Origin: Eleginops maclovinus
Taxonomy: Eukaryota > Chordata > Actinopteri > Perciformes > Eleginopidae
Direction: 5' to 3'
Assembly: GCF_036324505.1 (NCBI RefSeq)
Contig: NC_086360.1
Span: 21,888,761 to 21,952,760 of the forward strand
Length of the DNA stretch: 64,000 nt
Under the pieces are notes generated by a model. It did no database searches and was not told the DNA's origin. It was given only the letters and a program-made list of their open reading frames with translations. The stretch's first letter is position 1. Every line of letters begins with the position of its first letter. Both the position numbers and the translations under genes were made by a program. This document shows, piece after piece, positions 1 through 21,593 of the stretch.

Positions 1-2243
1 CATCCCTCCCACCACCACCACCACCACACCCCTGTTGCTAAGCCTGTGTTGTGGTCCGCAGCCTCTCCTGGGGTGACGGGGTCAGCTGCTTACTCATGAA
101 AATGGAAAAGCGATTCTGCTTAGAGGGCACTTTGCTTCCCGCTTAGGAGGCGAGAGCAGGAAGCCATGACAATAATAAACTGTAGGCTACAGCACAGCTG
201 CTGCTTCACAGTCTCGCTTACATACATACAGACATACACAGCACAACATATACTCACAAGTACACAAGCAATATGCTGCAACCAGAGGCCTGTACGTGCA
301 AACACAGTGGTAGACAAGGCACCCCTGGGGTACCTTTGGATGTGAATGTGCTGTAAGGTTAAGGAAGCACTGACTAAGCAAGAAGGGAGCACGTCATTCT
401 GGCTGCAATGTGCTAAAGAAAACATTTAAAAGAAAAATAGAGGACATCCACAAAGTCAGCCGATAATGAGAAGGACCGTAAGCTGAGGAGGGCACTGTAA
501 GAGTCCTCTGAACTCCTGTTAATCTTTCTCTAACCCGAAATCACAAGACCTGCCTGTGACCGAGATACTGTTTGACTTTAAAGCTGGGAAAGCAACAGTT
601 TTATGCACCTGTTCACACACCTGTCTGGAAAGAAGACTTTATTTTCCCGAAAGAGAAACTCTAAACCACAAACCACAGGCAGAACCAGAAAAAGCCCTTC
701 TAATGAAAGTCTGGTCATTACACGTGTAGTGATAAATGATCTTCTCGATTACACACAGAAGAGGAAAGAGAAGAGAAGAGTGCTTTGTTGCCTAACAAGC
801 TAACTAAATATACCCGCTGCATCACACTGTTCATTACCGCTAACTTTGGTCCATGTGACATCAATCACTCTGTGGCGATAAAACCATCTGCCTTTCCTTT
901 ACACTTAACATTTCAACTTTTGAGATGAGGCTGTTATAATGGAAGTGATTGCAGCTCCTGTATGTCAAGCAGAACAAATGGGATTACAACAAGGAGGGGG
1001 GCTTTAAACCTTATCATTAACCCATGGTAAAAAACATTAAATCAGTGTCTGGAAGTCACACTGTCATCTCCGATAAAGCTTTCCCAAGAGACTGTCCACC
1101 TTAATTTAGTTCTCGGAGGAAGCCGCCCTAAAGGATGATTGCACATTTGACAACCAAAGGCAGTATGTTAATCAATCCATCTGTGGATTTCTTTTAAATG
1201 ATAGCACAAAAACTGGTTTAGGAGCTAAAGCATATCATTTATATATGAGGCAAAAGACAATAAAATCAGCAATTCAGCTCTTCTGCTGTAGTGCGTTTTT
1301 CTTTTGCCTACAATTGTGGTTGCAAACAACTCAGCAAAAATATGAAATGTATTATACATGGTCCTTCAGTCTTCACAATAGGCTGTTTTCACATGCAATT
1401 AATCTTAACACTAATGCAATGGACCAAAACTGAAGTCTGGGCATTTTATTTTGTATGCTCTCTTTTTTTTAAAGCAAATCACACACACCACGTCTCCTGT
1501 TAAACTCCAGCTATTCTCCACCAGCAGACATTCTCCTGGCCTCTGCGTTAAAATCTGGGAAGAATTCAAGCCTTTAGATTGGAGGACTATCTTTGGATAG
1601 AGCTCTGAGTCTCTCACGCTACCAGGATCATGTCTTAATCACATTCAGTGTTTGGAGAGCTGTCATGTAGTGAAACATTGCAGCGCAGAGACGGGAGAAC
1701 AGAGCCTAGGGCAAACTGAGAGCTTAGACTGAACACACAGTGGAAACACACTGCAGTCCTTCTGAAAAACACATGGGAAATTATTCTTATTTTCAAAACA
1801 TCTTGTCCCATCCAAGACGCACGCACACTGTCCTGAACTGGTATACAATGTAATGAATTTGAAGAGCTGAGCGTGTTTAAGCTTCCATAATCTGTTTCTA
1901 GAATGAGAGGTCAATAACATCCCTTTAAAAGCTACAGTATGTCGCTTTACTACGGTCAATTAAATACCCAAGTTAGAACCTTATCTGCTCAAACTACTCT
2001 GATATGACTCGAGTCACACAATGTCCACACAGGTCAAAATGTTTAAGTGAAGAAATGAAGGCATAAAACTTCCACAGGAAAGATCTTTTGAAGGGAATCA
2101 TTTATATGATAATGAAATGATCTGATCTAAGACTTCCTTGTTTGTTGCACAGTTGCCTTTTATGGGAAAGTAGGGACCTTTATTGGTTTGGTATGCCAGT
2201 CTAATAAAAGCAGAGAGACCGTAATGAGCACAACATCACCTAC
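1..2243. other. pip5k1b intron / no gene seen
   Basis: This lies downstream of the last pip5k1b exon visible here. I looked for the next kinase exon, which should carry the MDYSLLLG activation region, and did not find it, so it should lie left of the window. Only short chance reading frames and low-complexity runs (a CCA-rich stretch at the very start) are present. Confidence 0.5.
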
Positions 2244-9835
<7,592 letters not shown>

Positions 9836-9934
9836 CTGCAAAAGACATGAAACAGTATTAAGGAAACTACTCTGACTACTTTTACAACTTAAAAGTGTTA
9901 TCATGAACGTGGTGACTGATAAAAGTCGACATAC

Positions 9935-10032
9935 CTTGCTTAATGAGAAGCTGTTACCGACAAACAGCAATCAGGGCGACATCTCGTGATTGTCAGCTAA
10001 CATCAGGATGTCAGGATCCGTGAGAGGACCCT
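9935..10032 (-). other. pip5k1b: Candidate 5' UTR exon of pip5k1b
   Basis: On the minus strand this block is bounded by a good acceptor (TTATCTTGCAG) and a strong donor (AAG|GTATGT). It lies about 100 bp upstream of the coding exon that begins exactly at ATG after an acceptor. It contains two short upstream ATG frames, one of them ATGTCGCCCTGA. A second weaker donor (GTAACA) lies at about 9957. The exon is inferred from splice signals and position only; RNA-seq junctions would settle it. Confidence 0.45.
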
Positions 10033-10472
10033 CTGCAAGATAACAGACACACAAAGTATAAAAGATACAGGGTAAAAAAAACACTCAGCATTAAGTCAAC
10101 CTGCTCAAAGTTAAGTTGTGACCGAGGGTGGGATGTCAATCAGCAAAGAGTCCTTGATTAACTGAGAACACTTTAATGCTATCACTCTCCTGTTAATCTC
10201 TGCCTGATTGGAGAGGGAGTTTAGATTTAAACTCTCACTGTTGAAATGACCTCAAGCAAGATGTGTCTGCATTGAGAGTGACTCAGGAAATGTTTATGTA
10301 TGTGGTCGTAGTTACCATCATAACTCTTCTTAATAGAGTCTTGCTTAGAGGAGAAAAACAATCCTGAGTGTCGTTTCGGCTTTCCCTTAAAAAATCGTGA
10401 AGTAGAAAGAATATTAATTTACTGTCCTTCTTCTCCTCATCTTTGATGTAGTCATTATTTTATCCAGGCCTT

Positions 10473-10483
10473 TTGTGTGTGTG

Positions 10484-10520
<37 letters not shown>
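10473..10520. repeat. (GT)n microsatellite
   Basis: Short interrupted GT array (a GCAT interruption near its left end) upstream of pip5k1b. Confidence 0.95.
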
Positions 10521-10521
<1 letters not shown>

Positions 10522-13500
10522 TGTGTGCGTTGGAATAATAATACCTCATAATAGAAGTATGTATGAATGAGGTATTGCCCGGGGCAGGAATTGATCTGCT
10601 GGTGTGGCCCAGTTCACAACACAATCAAGACCTAACTGAGCTGCAAAAATCCCCAGGCTGTGTTTTATTTTCTGAATAGTTTTAATGTACCACTTCCATT
10701 TTGCCCTCCTAACAATTTTCTACTGTGCTTTTTACTCCTGTTTCACTCTTTTACATTCCAGAGAAAATAAGGCAGAGTGACACAAATCAATGAAACTGTG
10801 ACAGAGTGTGTCCTCTAGCGAGGGAGGAAAAACAGGGACAAAGACGAGGAGGAGAGGCTTAATAGAAACACCGGTAAATGTTAGACTTTGTCTGATAAGC
10901 TCCGTCAAGCCTGCAGTCGCAGCCCCACCTGCATATCAATCCACCTGCAGGTCTCAGAGCATTTGAGATACAATGTCTTGTTTTGCTTTTATCCATGCTC
11001 ACAAAAAAAAATGTTTCACTTTTATTGCAAAAGTCTATAACTACCTTTAAAAAATGCTACAGTGCACGGTATATATTCTTTCAAAATATGTTGTAGTCAT
11101 GTTTAAAAATAGACTTCAAAAAGGAGCAGTGTGTTTTACATAATAACATGTTGAAACACAAACAGACACACATAACAAAGTAATGTAGCAGACACCAAAC
11201 TCTTATCTACAGGCCGGGTCATTATCTGTGCACCGGCTCTTCTGTTGCTATAAACAAAGAGACAACACGGATGTATTTGAGCTGGAGGCGCACCTCCCAA
11301 CTACATACATTTGTTTTTGCATCATCTCCATCTGAAAACAATCAGTCTGTTTGTGTTCACCTCTTTGGAAGGAGCTTTAGCGCATTATAGTCACACAGAA
11401 CATGTTACCTCATCCTCAGTAAAAGGATCACGTTTGTCAAATGACTTTGTGTGAGGCAAAGGTTGCTTTTAAAACCAAAGAAATCCTGCTATAAATCCCA
11501 ATATTTCTCCTCACTAGTGTGCAATGACGGAGTTGATCCTCCTGAGCCATCACACTGTATGTCCGTCTGTGTGCTCTGAACCTGAGGAATTTTAATGAGC
11601 CTGCAGGCCTATCCGGCTCTCTGCTCAGTCCTGGGCTGTCAGTGTTAAATGAGATTGTTTGGACCTCTCTCCCCCTCTCTGTCACTCCCTCCCTCTCTCT
11701 CACCTGACCCCACAACCCAGCCGGTGCTCCAACAGACTGTTTCCAGAACAATCCGTGAGAGGCCTGCAGCTGCAGCAGGTCTGTTGTTCCCCTCTCAACA
11801 AAAGAGAGGCAGACAGATTGTTTGACATGTGAATGAAAATGGATGGTGCATCATCCTAATCAGCCATATTGTAACACTGTCACACACTCCTATTGCAAAT
11901 ATAATCAGCAAACAGCAGTATAACAAGGAAACAAGAGCTGCTGATGTAAAACTATACCTTGTTTCAAGTCACAATTATATTACCGAGAGCTAAAAATAAA
12001 AAAATGCATCATTGAGTCAAATCAATACCTTTATTAGATTATGGATGGATTGAGGACCAAATGGTCAATACAAACTTTGCAATCGAAAGGCTAAATGTAG
12101 ATCAGAGAATTTCAATGGAATGAGAAGGATTACACTTTGGGTCAATTCCCATTTTCCACAGTCAAGCTCACAAATGACGCACATGCACAGTACAAACCGA
12201 CTTCCAATTAAAAAACGTAAAACTGAAATATTTTGCAACCGCAAAACATCCTTGAAAACTCACCACAGCTCTTCCTGCTTCTGCCTTTGTCAAACACACA
12301 CTCTGTCAACAAAGTACTTCTTTAATCCAATTTACCTTTCCGTGTTTTGTGACTTCTGCTCTTAAGGAGATTCTCCGTAAATAATGTTAGCTCTTTCCTC
12401 CTTCAGTCTCTCTGAACATAAACAACGCTCTACCCGCTCGTCCACACGCCCTTGTCAGAAACTCTACCACCCTTCAAACAAACACACTTGAGTTCATATC
12501 AAACACTGGTTCTCATGCCATATCTCCTCCATGGTTTCAGGGATATTGCCAAGGGCGCCAGTCAGCCCTGTGGAAGTCAAATTGTCTCTCTGAAGTCAAG
12601 CTGCTCTGGCAAGGAAAACACGTTAACGAGAGCAGACATGGGCCGTCTGGTATGGTAAAAATGCAGATCTAATGCATCTAAAGTGTCAGCACGTCAAAGC
12701 TGTGGAAATATCGCCTCGCTGGTCTCAGTAGGAAATGTCATAATAATAGTAATCAGATAGTAAGACAGAAACCAGGCAGTTCACTCAACCACACTTGGTT
12801 TAGAAAGATATATGAAACATCATGTGTGTCTTCCTATAGGGAGATCTGTTTCTTTCACAAAAGTGGAACAGTAATTTCCACAGTAGAGCACAACCATTTT
12901 CCAAACCATCTGATCATGACAAGGAGGCTCCAACAGCTATAATCACAAGGACACAGATAGTACATATCGGTTCCTTTTTGCTCTGCTTTGCCTCAGTCCC
13001 AAGATACTATTGGATTACTGCAGCATATTGGAGACATAATGGAGAATCAATAGCAGACCATCAATGCAGAGCGCTGAGGACCAGACTGCTGGGCTTCATG
13101 ACCTTCACAAATCCCGCCTGTAAGATGTTAGATAAGCAGAGATATCTGGATTTGCATGGATACAATCAAGAAGATGCTTAGCTCGGCTTGCAGGGATCAG
13201 CTTCATCAACTTAACTGTGCTGATCCTTCACTACGGCTCAAAGAAAGTCCACCCAAGCAACATCTCACTCAGAAAAACTTGTTCAGTTGCATTGTTTGTA
13301 AAATTAAATGAGGAAATTAAAAAGAACAATAGAAAAAAACCAAGTTTCCCATGACTAAATGGCATAGAGCAGTATTCATTATCTTTCTACAGCCTTGTGT
13401 AAACACTTGTTCCCTGTTTCGTAGTGCGATTACATAAATGGCTTAGTTACCCCAACCGTGTAAAATTGTTCCTTCTGTGAAATGTGTCATGTTCTGTTAT

Positions 13501-13967
13501 GAATCATTCGCGGGGGAAATAATCTAATGTGTGGGCTCCCCTCCACTAGCAAAGCAGAAACGATCAGTCGTCAAAAATGGCAATCACAAACAAACAACGT
13601 GTAGTCCTCACCGCCTCAGAAACATTCAGATTCATTCCTTGGCTGAGGTTTCAATGACTGAGTTGACAGTGCTTTGCTAGCAGACAAAAAGTGAGACAGG
13701 CGGAGGAGTAGAAAATGCTTGGTGGGGGGACAGACAGTGAGGGGGATAGAGTTACAATCACTGTCTATGTGAAACTTCAGTCAAAAATAAATATCTGCTT
13801 GTTATTGTCAAATAGATACACACCTAATTCAGGAGCTTTTGCTCTGCTAGTTCCATCAAATTCAAACAAACCGCTCCAAGAAAAAAGCAAATACCCAAAA
13901 GGCAAACAGAATATAAAGTGTGAATACAAAATACAGGTTTTGCAAATGCAGCCACACATCTTATACT

Positions 13968-14083
<116 letters not shown>

Positions 14084-17000
14084 GGTTGTTTCTCCTTGGT
14101 CCCCACATTAAATGAAGCAGTAACACAGCAGGCAGGTATTATTTTGGATGGTTTTTGGGGCGTTCTGTTCCATATTTTTTACTGTATCCTCTAGAGGTGT
14201 GTTTGTTTTCATTATCCCTCTGAGGGACAAGCTGTGCTGCAGAGTATCTGCCTGCGTACATCAGGCACTATGCAGCACTGCAGCACTTGCAAAGAAGTGT
14301 GTGTGTGTGGGGAGAGTATATGTACTGTATATATGTTAACAAGAAAAACAATCTGTAGCCACGATGACAGGCCATGACGCCATTTGATTGGTTGGATTAA
14401 CAATGTGCAGACAATTCTATTAACAACACAAGTAGGTGAACAATGTTCGACCTTAGGGCAGCGCCAAATGAAAACACAATTGTATAGGTCAAAATGTTTT
14501 TCCTATCGTTCGTCGTTGTGAAATAATTGCTGTTAAGCATATTAAAGTATAGACATCATCCATCATATTTTGCATTGATTTCAGAGTTCATCTGGGACTA
14601 ATGGGGGTCCAACTAGTGTGGTCAAAAGTCTTGTCATGAGAGTGACAACAACACAATAGTTCGACAGATGGACTGATCAGAGTTTACATGTCTAAAAACT
14701 CAATTCTGTACGTCTTACAACATGATGCCGCAAGGAGAAGCATAACATAGGGCAAAATGTGAGACTGTAAAGAATGAGAATCCACTAGCCAAGCAGAATT
14801 GATAAGTCGTATAAATAGCAATGATAAACAAACAAAGTCAGCACATGTGAAATATAACACCAACCATAAATGTATATTATAACTATGGACAGTGCTTGAC
14901 CTTTTGTAAACAGCAAACCAAGCGAAACACTAGGTGGGAGAGAGGGGGACTGCACGACCGAGTTCTATGACCTTTCAGATGGCACAAGATGAAAAGAAAA
15001 TATGAGCGAAACAGAAGAAGGGGGTGGAAAAGACAGAGGAGGATGACAATGGGAGAGAGAAACAGAGGTAGAGAACACAAAGTGTGATAGTAAACATTAA
15101 GGTGGGTGTTTCTCCAGGATTTATTCAAAGCAATGCGATTTTCCCAGCAGGACAGAAAAGGAAAAATAGCACTGTATAAATGCAAACACGACGACAACAT
15201 ATAGGGCAAAAATAATGAACCCATGTTGTTTTCTAAGACAACATGAATGCAAACCCAGGAGAGCTCTTGGCCTGTATTTGTAATTCAGAGAGCGTTTCAC
15301 TCTAGTTCCACTCTGCATGAAAAGCACTGAGGAGGAGGTCACCCACTGTGTCCAGAGAGTCACATGATTCAACCGAGGGAATGCAGCGGAGGGGGGGGTT
15401 GAGAGACATAGAGATGAGTATATGCAGTGAAACAGTGACTATGTTCTCTAAAGACACATAAGCGGGGAGAGGCAGCCCTGATATAACGACACTCTACAGC
15501 TGGCGAATTTCTGAAAAAAAGGACATATAGAGCAGTGTTTTTATTCTCACACCACCAGTAATATCTCCGGAATAGCCTCAGCATGATCACATGACACGAC
15601 GAGAGATGTTTAGAGGGTGTGCATGATAGCCAAACCCAGCTTTACTCAGCCCTGCCCTGAAGTCCAAAGGTCCTCTTGTTCTTCTTTAAGCCACAAAGTT
15701 GGCAGACTTGACAGGTTTATTAGCTAAGCATATCGCTGTGGGAACAAGTGCCTGTATTTATTACCCTCAGAAGTGATCAATCGTGGGGGTAAGAGGGGAT
15801 TAGATCACCCTGCCTTCATTGATCGAAGTTCAGAGGCGGCTGAAGAAAAGAGGAGGAATTTCATGTTATCAAATCTCTGCCTTCTTTACAACATGTTCGT
15901 CCTCAGCCCCCCTCCTATGTTTTAGTCTGACCCTTTCATTTGTCAACTCTCCTTCCCACTCGTTCACTCCAGTACCCTAGGGTCCCCTGAATGGGCCTCT
16001 GCAAGCCTTTTTATTACCATGGCAGGGAGGTAAGAGGGGTACTATAGGGGGCTCAGCAGGGCCAAAACAACAACAACAACACCAACAACAAACACCACAA
16101 CCTCTGAATAATCTAAATTCCATCAGTGCTGCCAAGTTGTCCTGCCAGCAACCTTCCAACCAACCAATCGTTAAACAGGAGAGCTCAATTATCAGCCAAT
16201 TACCGCTGCAGGCCTCCTTTGGGAGACTTTTTGCATCCTCTCAAAAGTCGGGCCAGGGAGGGGGAAACTCCGCTTCAGTGCTCATTAACGATCAAAGCAA
16301 TAACACTGGGAAATTCTTCATCCACATTCACCTGCTGCAAAGTAAATCAGGCGCTTTCTTAACAACCTCGGACACTGGCATTTGTGAAAGTCTTCCCAGG
16401 ATTATCACATCTCTGTAAAATATGAATTTAGGAAAGCAGCTTATGTGTTGCAATTAAAAAAAGAGTAGTCTAAATCTGCCAAAAAGAGCTGAGATTTCCT
16501 GGCTTTTAGTTTACACTTTGTTTCATAAAACCGTCTCTGAACATGTTTGTAGTTTTTATTTCTATTTCAAATAGCTTAAAAAACTTTAAACAAGAAATGT
16601 TGTGAATAGACATTGTATGAACTAGAGATGACTTACACGGTACTTCTGATTGACTAAACATATCACATATTAAGATAGGGAAATCATTTCCTATAAAACT
16701 TATGACTGGCGTTGAGTTTAGGTTCTTTACATTGCTGTGGAATATAATCTGGGGGCGCTAACTAGATGTTGTGTTGTCTGGCGTGAACATTGATCACAGT
16801 TCTGTAATAAAAGACAGTTAATTATGAAGTCCTGACTGTGAACTGGTGGCAATGTGCTTTTTTGCTGACATGAGTTCACTCTGGGCTATGAAAGAGAACA
16901 ATAAAACAGATAACAGAGAGAGAAAGCAGCCCACGCTGTGCTTAGGTAGAGGTGCAACACAACTAAACAGAGGTGTGGAGGCTAAACCTCTTCCGGTTAA

Positions 17001-18344
17001 TGGAGTGTGTGGGCCGGCTGCCCCAGACACCTTCTTAATTAGCACTGCTTCGAATCATACTGATATGAATATTTTAGGAGGCTTTTGACTCTGACTCAAT
17101 TACTGTAGTCATATATGTCTTTTGTAAACAAATGTTTTTGTGAGAAATTAATCACTTTATCTACAAAAATGTCAAATCTAGTGAATAAAGCATTTTAATC
17201 TTCCCCATCCCAGCATTTCGACATTTTTCTCATCAATGTTTCAAATACAACTTGATTGCTTTCCTTTTCCCTTAAAGTTACCAATGCTTAAGAACAGGAA
17301 CAGTAAGTGCAAATAACTTGCACTGATACTCTTTGGTAACTGGGGATAGCTACCGATTGCTGCAAGGGAAAACAAAAGTGCCCTGCTCTTATTGTTCTTG
17401 TTAAGCATTGGTTGATAAACGTATTGTGTGCCTTAAATCGTGCTCTCTGTTGTCTAAAACTGCAAAACAAGTTTATTTTTAATTCTATAAAAAGTATTTT
17501 GATCAAATCAGTGATAATGTTAAAAAATAATATAAGCATAACATTTTTTTTTTTTAAATACAGTATTAATAGACTATAGTTGCCCAGTTATTAATTTCAA
17601 CACCGTAAATCAAAGCATATCAGTATATAACGAAATGCACCTCATTCTGTAAAGGGCCCCAGTTAAACTTTGCTACAATAAGGCTGAGAAGAAGAAAAGA
17701 GAAGCATGGTACTGAATGACCTGATATAAAGCGCTCTGCAAAGAAAACAAACACTCTTGTCCTGCTTTCATCAGATTGCAACTGGGACGAAGCGCATTAG
17801 CACTTCTTCGACCCAGAATATAACACTGCAGACAGGAGCGAGAGAGGATCCTCTGAGAGAAGAATCAGAGTGGGTGTAGTGGGAAGAGAGGTCACACTCA
17901 AGACACACAAATTTTACGAGGTGCCGGATTTCATTATCACAACATAGTGAGGCATTTATTTCTCTGAACATCTTGAGTCATGTAAAGACCTAACACGGGG
18001 CCATACTCGTTTGTGTGTGTGTGTGTGTGTGTTTGGACCCAAGACACATGGTGGTCAGTCTGTCAGGAATGAGAAATAAAGAGGCTGAGAACTACTGTTC
18101 AGTGCACTGACTTATGTAACGGTCTTAATGAATCTCATATGCCTGATGTTTTGGTCCTATACTTGGATCCCATGGGACGTTATGAGGGCAGACACAGAGC
18201 GCTCCTAGACCGAAAATCACAAGACTTAACTTTACAGCTGTTAATTATACTTCATTAAGAAGCTCATCCACCAGGGAAAAGATAAACTGATATTGGCAAC
18301 AAAAAAAATGTGACCCTCCTACTTTGAATCAGTGCTATTGATTA

Positions 18345-18640
18345 AACCCATTACATTTAGCTGCCACTTTTATCCAAAGCAACATAGGTTAAGTGCAATC
18401 AACCATAAGGATCCAAATTCCGAACTGCAAAAATCTTGCAAAAGCTTAAAATAAGCCACACAATTGTAAGTTATACAAACAGAACCAAGGGGGTTTTTTT
18501 TATAGGCCAAGGAGCAGTAGAAACAAGTGGGTTTAAGTCTGCAGAGGAAGATGCTATTAGTGCTTACAGTTACACTCAGTGTTTCCACTTCCAAGCCCAA
18601 GAAGAGCTGAGATTTACAGAATTATCATGATTTAGGTTAA
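18345..18640. repeat. Teleost interspersed repeat (TTTATCCAAAGC family)
   Basis: Begins with the motif CATTTAGCTGCCACTTTTA followed by TCCAAAGC, which I recognise as a very common fish interspersed repeat. The downstream internal text (counterparts of GTGCAATCAACCATAAG and AGTCTGCAGAGGAAGATG) is collinear with other copies as I remember them. Ends were not resolved, and family membership is from memory. Confidence 0.55.
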
Positions 18641-21593
18641 TGAAGATTTGGGTTTGGGTGTCACTTCCGCTGCTACTCAGATGGAAATGATTACATAAGG
18701 TACAGATGCTGCTGCTCACTCTGACAAGCGACATATCAGTGCCAGGACAGCAGGCAGCACAGGAGCGCAGGTGTGAGTCCCAAGGAGAGGGCAGCGGATT
18801 TGCATGAGCTGTTTTCCCTTTCAAACATCCTGCGCGGCGAGCAAACCAACCTGGCATGAGCTTCACCTATTCCTCTGCCTGCCAGTCAAATTAGGAAGAA
18901 ACAGGCGGTTCATAAAGGAGACCACACACTCATAATCTCGTGTAACCTTGTCTGAAAGCATGGCTAAGATTTGCATGATTATTCATTATCTACAATCATC
19001 ATTCTGACAAATAACGAAGCGGTTGGTGTCTAACTTTCCTCTGAAAGTTAGGTAACATATTATTCACCTATTCCACTCTGCAATACAAAAACACATGACT
19101 ATAATGTGAAAAGGTCAAAGGGCAAAATCTGACCCATTACAAAGAAGACTGCTATAAGAAAGAAACTCACATTATAAAGAAGAGAACATTTGTTATTCTT
19201 CATAATGACAAGATACTCTCCATCAGACACACATTTTTGTCTATTATAAAATGAGGTATTTTAGTACAAGCTCAACAGTTAAAGACCCAGAAAGACCCAA
19301 CTGTTACTGGACTCTGCATTTGTTGAGTTTTCTTAAGCAGCTTTCTTGCTCACCTCTTGTGCTCCAGGCATAGCATACAACAAAACCAGATTCCTATTTC
19401 ACAGTTACACCCTGGCTGCCAACTACCAGAGGGAGAAATGTAGCACTTCAGTGTAAAGAGCAGTGATAATGTGATAGGTACTAAGGCTCAGGTCAGTAAA
19501 GGAAAAGAGGGTCTAGTGCAATATCTAATGACGTACACATATAATATATCAGAAATACAGAAAATCTGTCACCTGGCCTTTACTGCACATATTGTGACAG
19601 AGAGATGTAGCAGCTGTGTGTATGTGCACATGTAGTAGTTTCTCAATAACTTGGCTTACAAAAGGTTAAACTGAGGCATGAAGGGATCTTTACATTAACT
19701 TTGTTCAACACTCATACACACAAGGGGGTTAGTCTTTCGAGTTTTCCATTTTTTGTGGTGAAAATGTGTCTTTGTTCCTCTGCCCCCTAATTTGTTTCAC
19801 AACATTCACAATGCTTGCCTCATTTCCCATCAAAGAGAACAGACTTCCAGTTTCTCAGTAAAAGGGCAAGATAAAGTTGCAGACACATTAAAACCGACTT
19901 CCTCCTGTTTTAGAAAACGACAGCAAAAGTAAATGTTGACACAGCAAACAACAAAAACTACTGACTATCAAGGTGCGACAGGGCTAACCCCAACAATAAC
20001 ATCAAGAATCATTTCATTTATTCAGGGGCTCAGTACGAACGTCAAATGAGCAACCCCCTCATCAATGACCACGTTCAATTCCATTCTTTCACATAAATGT
20101 TGTAGTAAAAATCTTGGTAAAAATGACAAAACCTAACATATAACCTCGCTCATTGACCTCTAGCCAATAACACAAAACATTGTCTGGAAGGGGGAAATAA
20201 GTTGTTTAGCGAAATACAGCATTTAAGATGAATACTATGTTTCTTTAAATAATATCCCACCAGAAAGTGTTTGAGCGCACCTGCAGTTTTTCACCTGTCG
20301 CAACACCTGCAGACACTAAAACACCAAACGTAATAAGCCAAACGCTATTAGTACAATTGTTTTTCGGTAATGAAATCAAACTCACAGAAATGTTAGCAGC
20401 CAATCGTCTTCCTCTGAGTATGCCTGTATAAATAATATTTCCCTGTGTAGCACAGGGTGCTGCAGTCCTCACAGAAATACCGTTCCTCACGCAGTCGATC
20501 CCCAGCAGATAAATAACTGCGGATAAGGAAAATCTCCGCTGTCAGTGGTGTGTTTTCACCACCAGCTGACTGTGCACAACTGAAGTCAGTCCTCCACTGA
20601 GCAGCAAGAAGCCCTGCGTGTCTTTATCACTGCCCTGCCTGTGTACATGCACCGTGCCATTCAGTGCACCACTGGATAACAACACGAAAAGCGGCTCGAA
20701 CATGCCCTCTGCAGGCTGAAAGCAAGACACGTTTATTTAAATATCATCTTTCAACACAAGGCCATTTATTTTAGCAAAATGATTTCATACACAAATGTCG
20801 CTTCCTCAAAATGTAGCCCCAGTATTTATTGATTTACATTTGGAATGACATGGAAGTATACAAAACATTTATTCAATTGTGAAAAAGTTAAAAAGTTATT
20901 TTACACATACATTCATAATGCCCTGTAAGGACTGTAATACAGTACTAGCATCATTTGGTGAGTTGAACATTCTGAAAGATACTGTAGTTCGACAAATAAT
21001 AACAATAACAAGAACAATAATACAAATAATAATAATCTGCACAAAAACAATAGGTTTCCTCGCACTTCTTATGACAACTGGTTCCTAGCACCTTAGTACT
21101 CGGCAGAGTTGTGGACTCGAGTCACATGACTTGGACTCGAGTCATGAATTTGACGACTTTAGACTTGACAAAATCTAAAAAGACTTGCATAGAATAGCAA
21201 TTAAACTTAATCATTCAGCCAGCAGTAGACCAGCAGTTTCTGTGTGATGCAGGTAAAATTGCTGTTTTTGCCAATGGAATCAGGTGTGCTGGAGAGAGTG
21301 AATTAACAAGCATACTTCAGTTTCCTGTCGGAAAAGGCTGCTTGATGGCAAGGTAAAGCAGGAAAAATATAAATTAATATAGTAAGTGTGCACTGACAAT
21401 GGAAATGTAATGTTAAAACAAACACAATCATACAGTATACAATACAATTCATAATAATACAAAAATAAATATTAACACAATGTTAGCATTGATATATGAG
21501 GAGATAGATTCAAATGCAATTTATGTGTGGCTGTAAGGGACTTTCTGACATCTGTTTTATATGCTTACCTGTTACAGATTTGAATAATACCAG

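Noticed and set aside
120..425. Frames in the first 2 kb and in 10-20 kb of 60-110 codons
   Set aside because: No conserved motif or splice context; frequencies are as expected by chance in non-coding DNA.
20245..20490. Minus-strand frame with a hydrophobic segment (SVWLITFGVLVSAGV) that could be a membrane exon
   Set aside because: No acceptor gives an open frame compatible with the phase-1 cysteine-rich gene, and no homology is recognised.
20985..21045. (ATT)n-like stretch that on the minus strand reads IIIICIIVLVIVIICRTT after TTTTTGTGCAG
   Set aside because: It looks like the missing transmembrane exon of the cysteine-rich gene, but joining it to exon 5 (phase 1) puts it in the wrong frame, and simple ATT repeats give this by chance.
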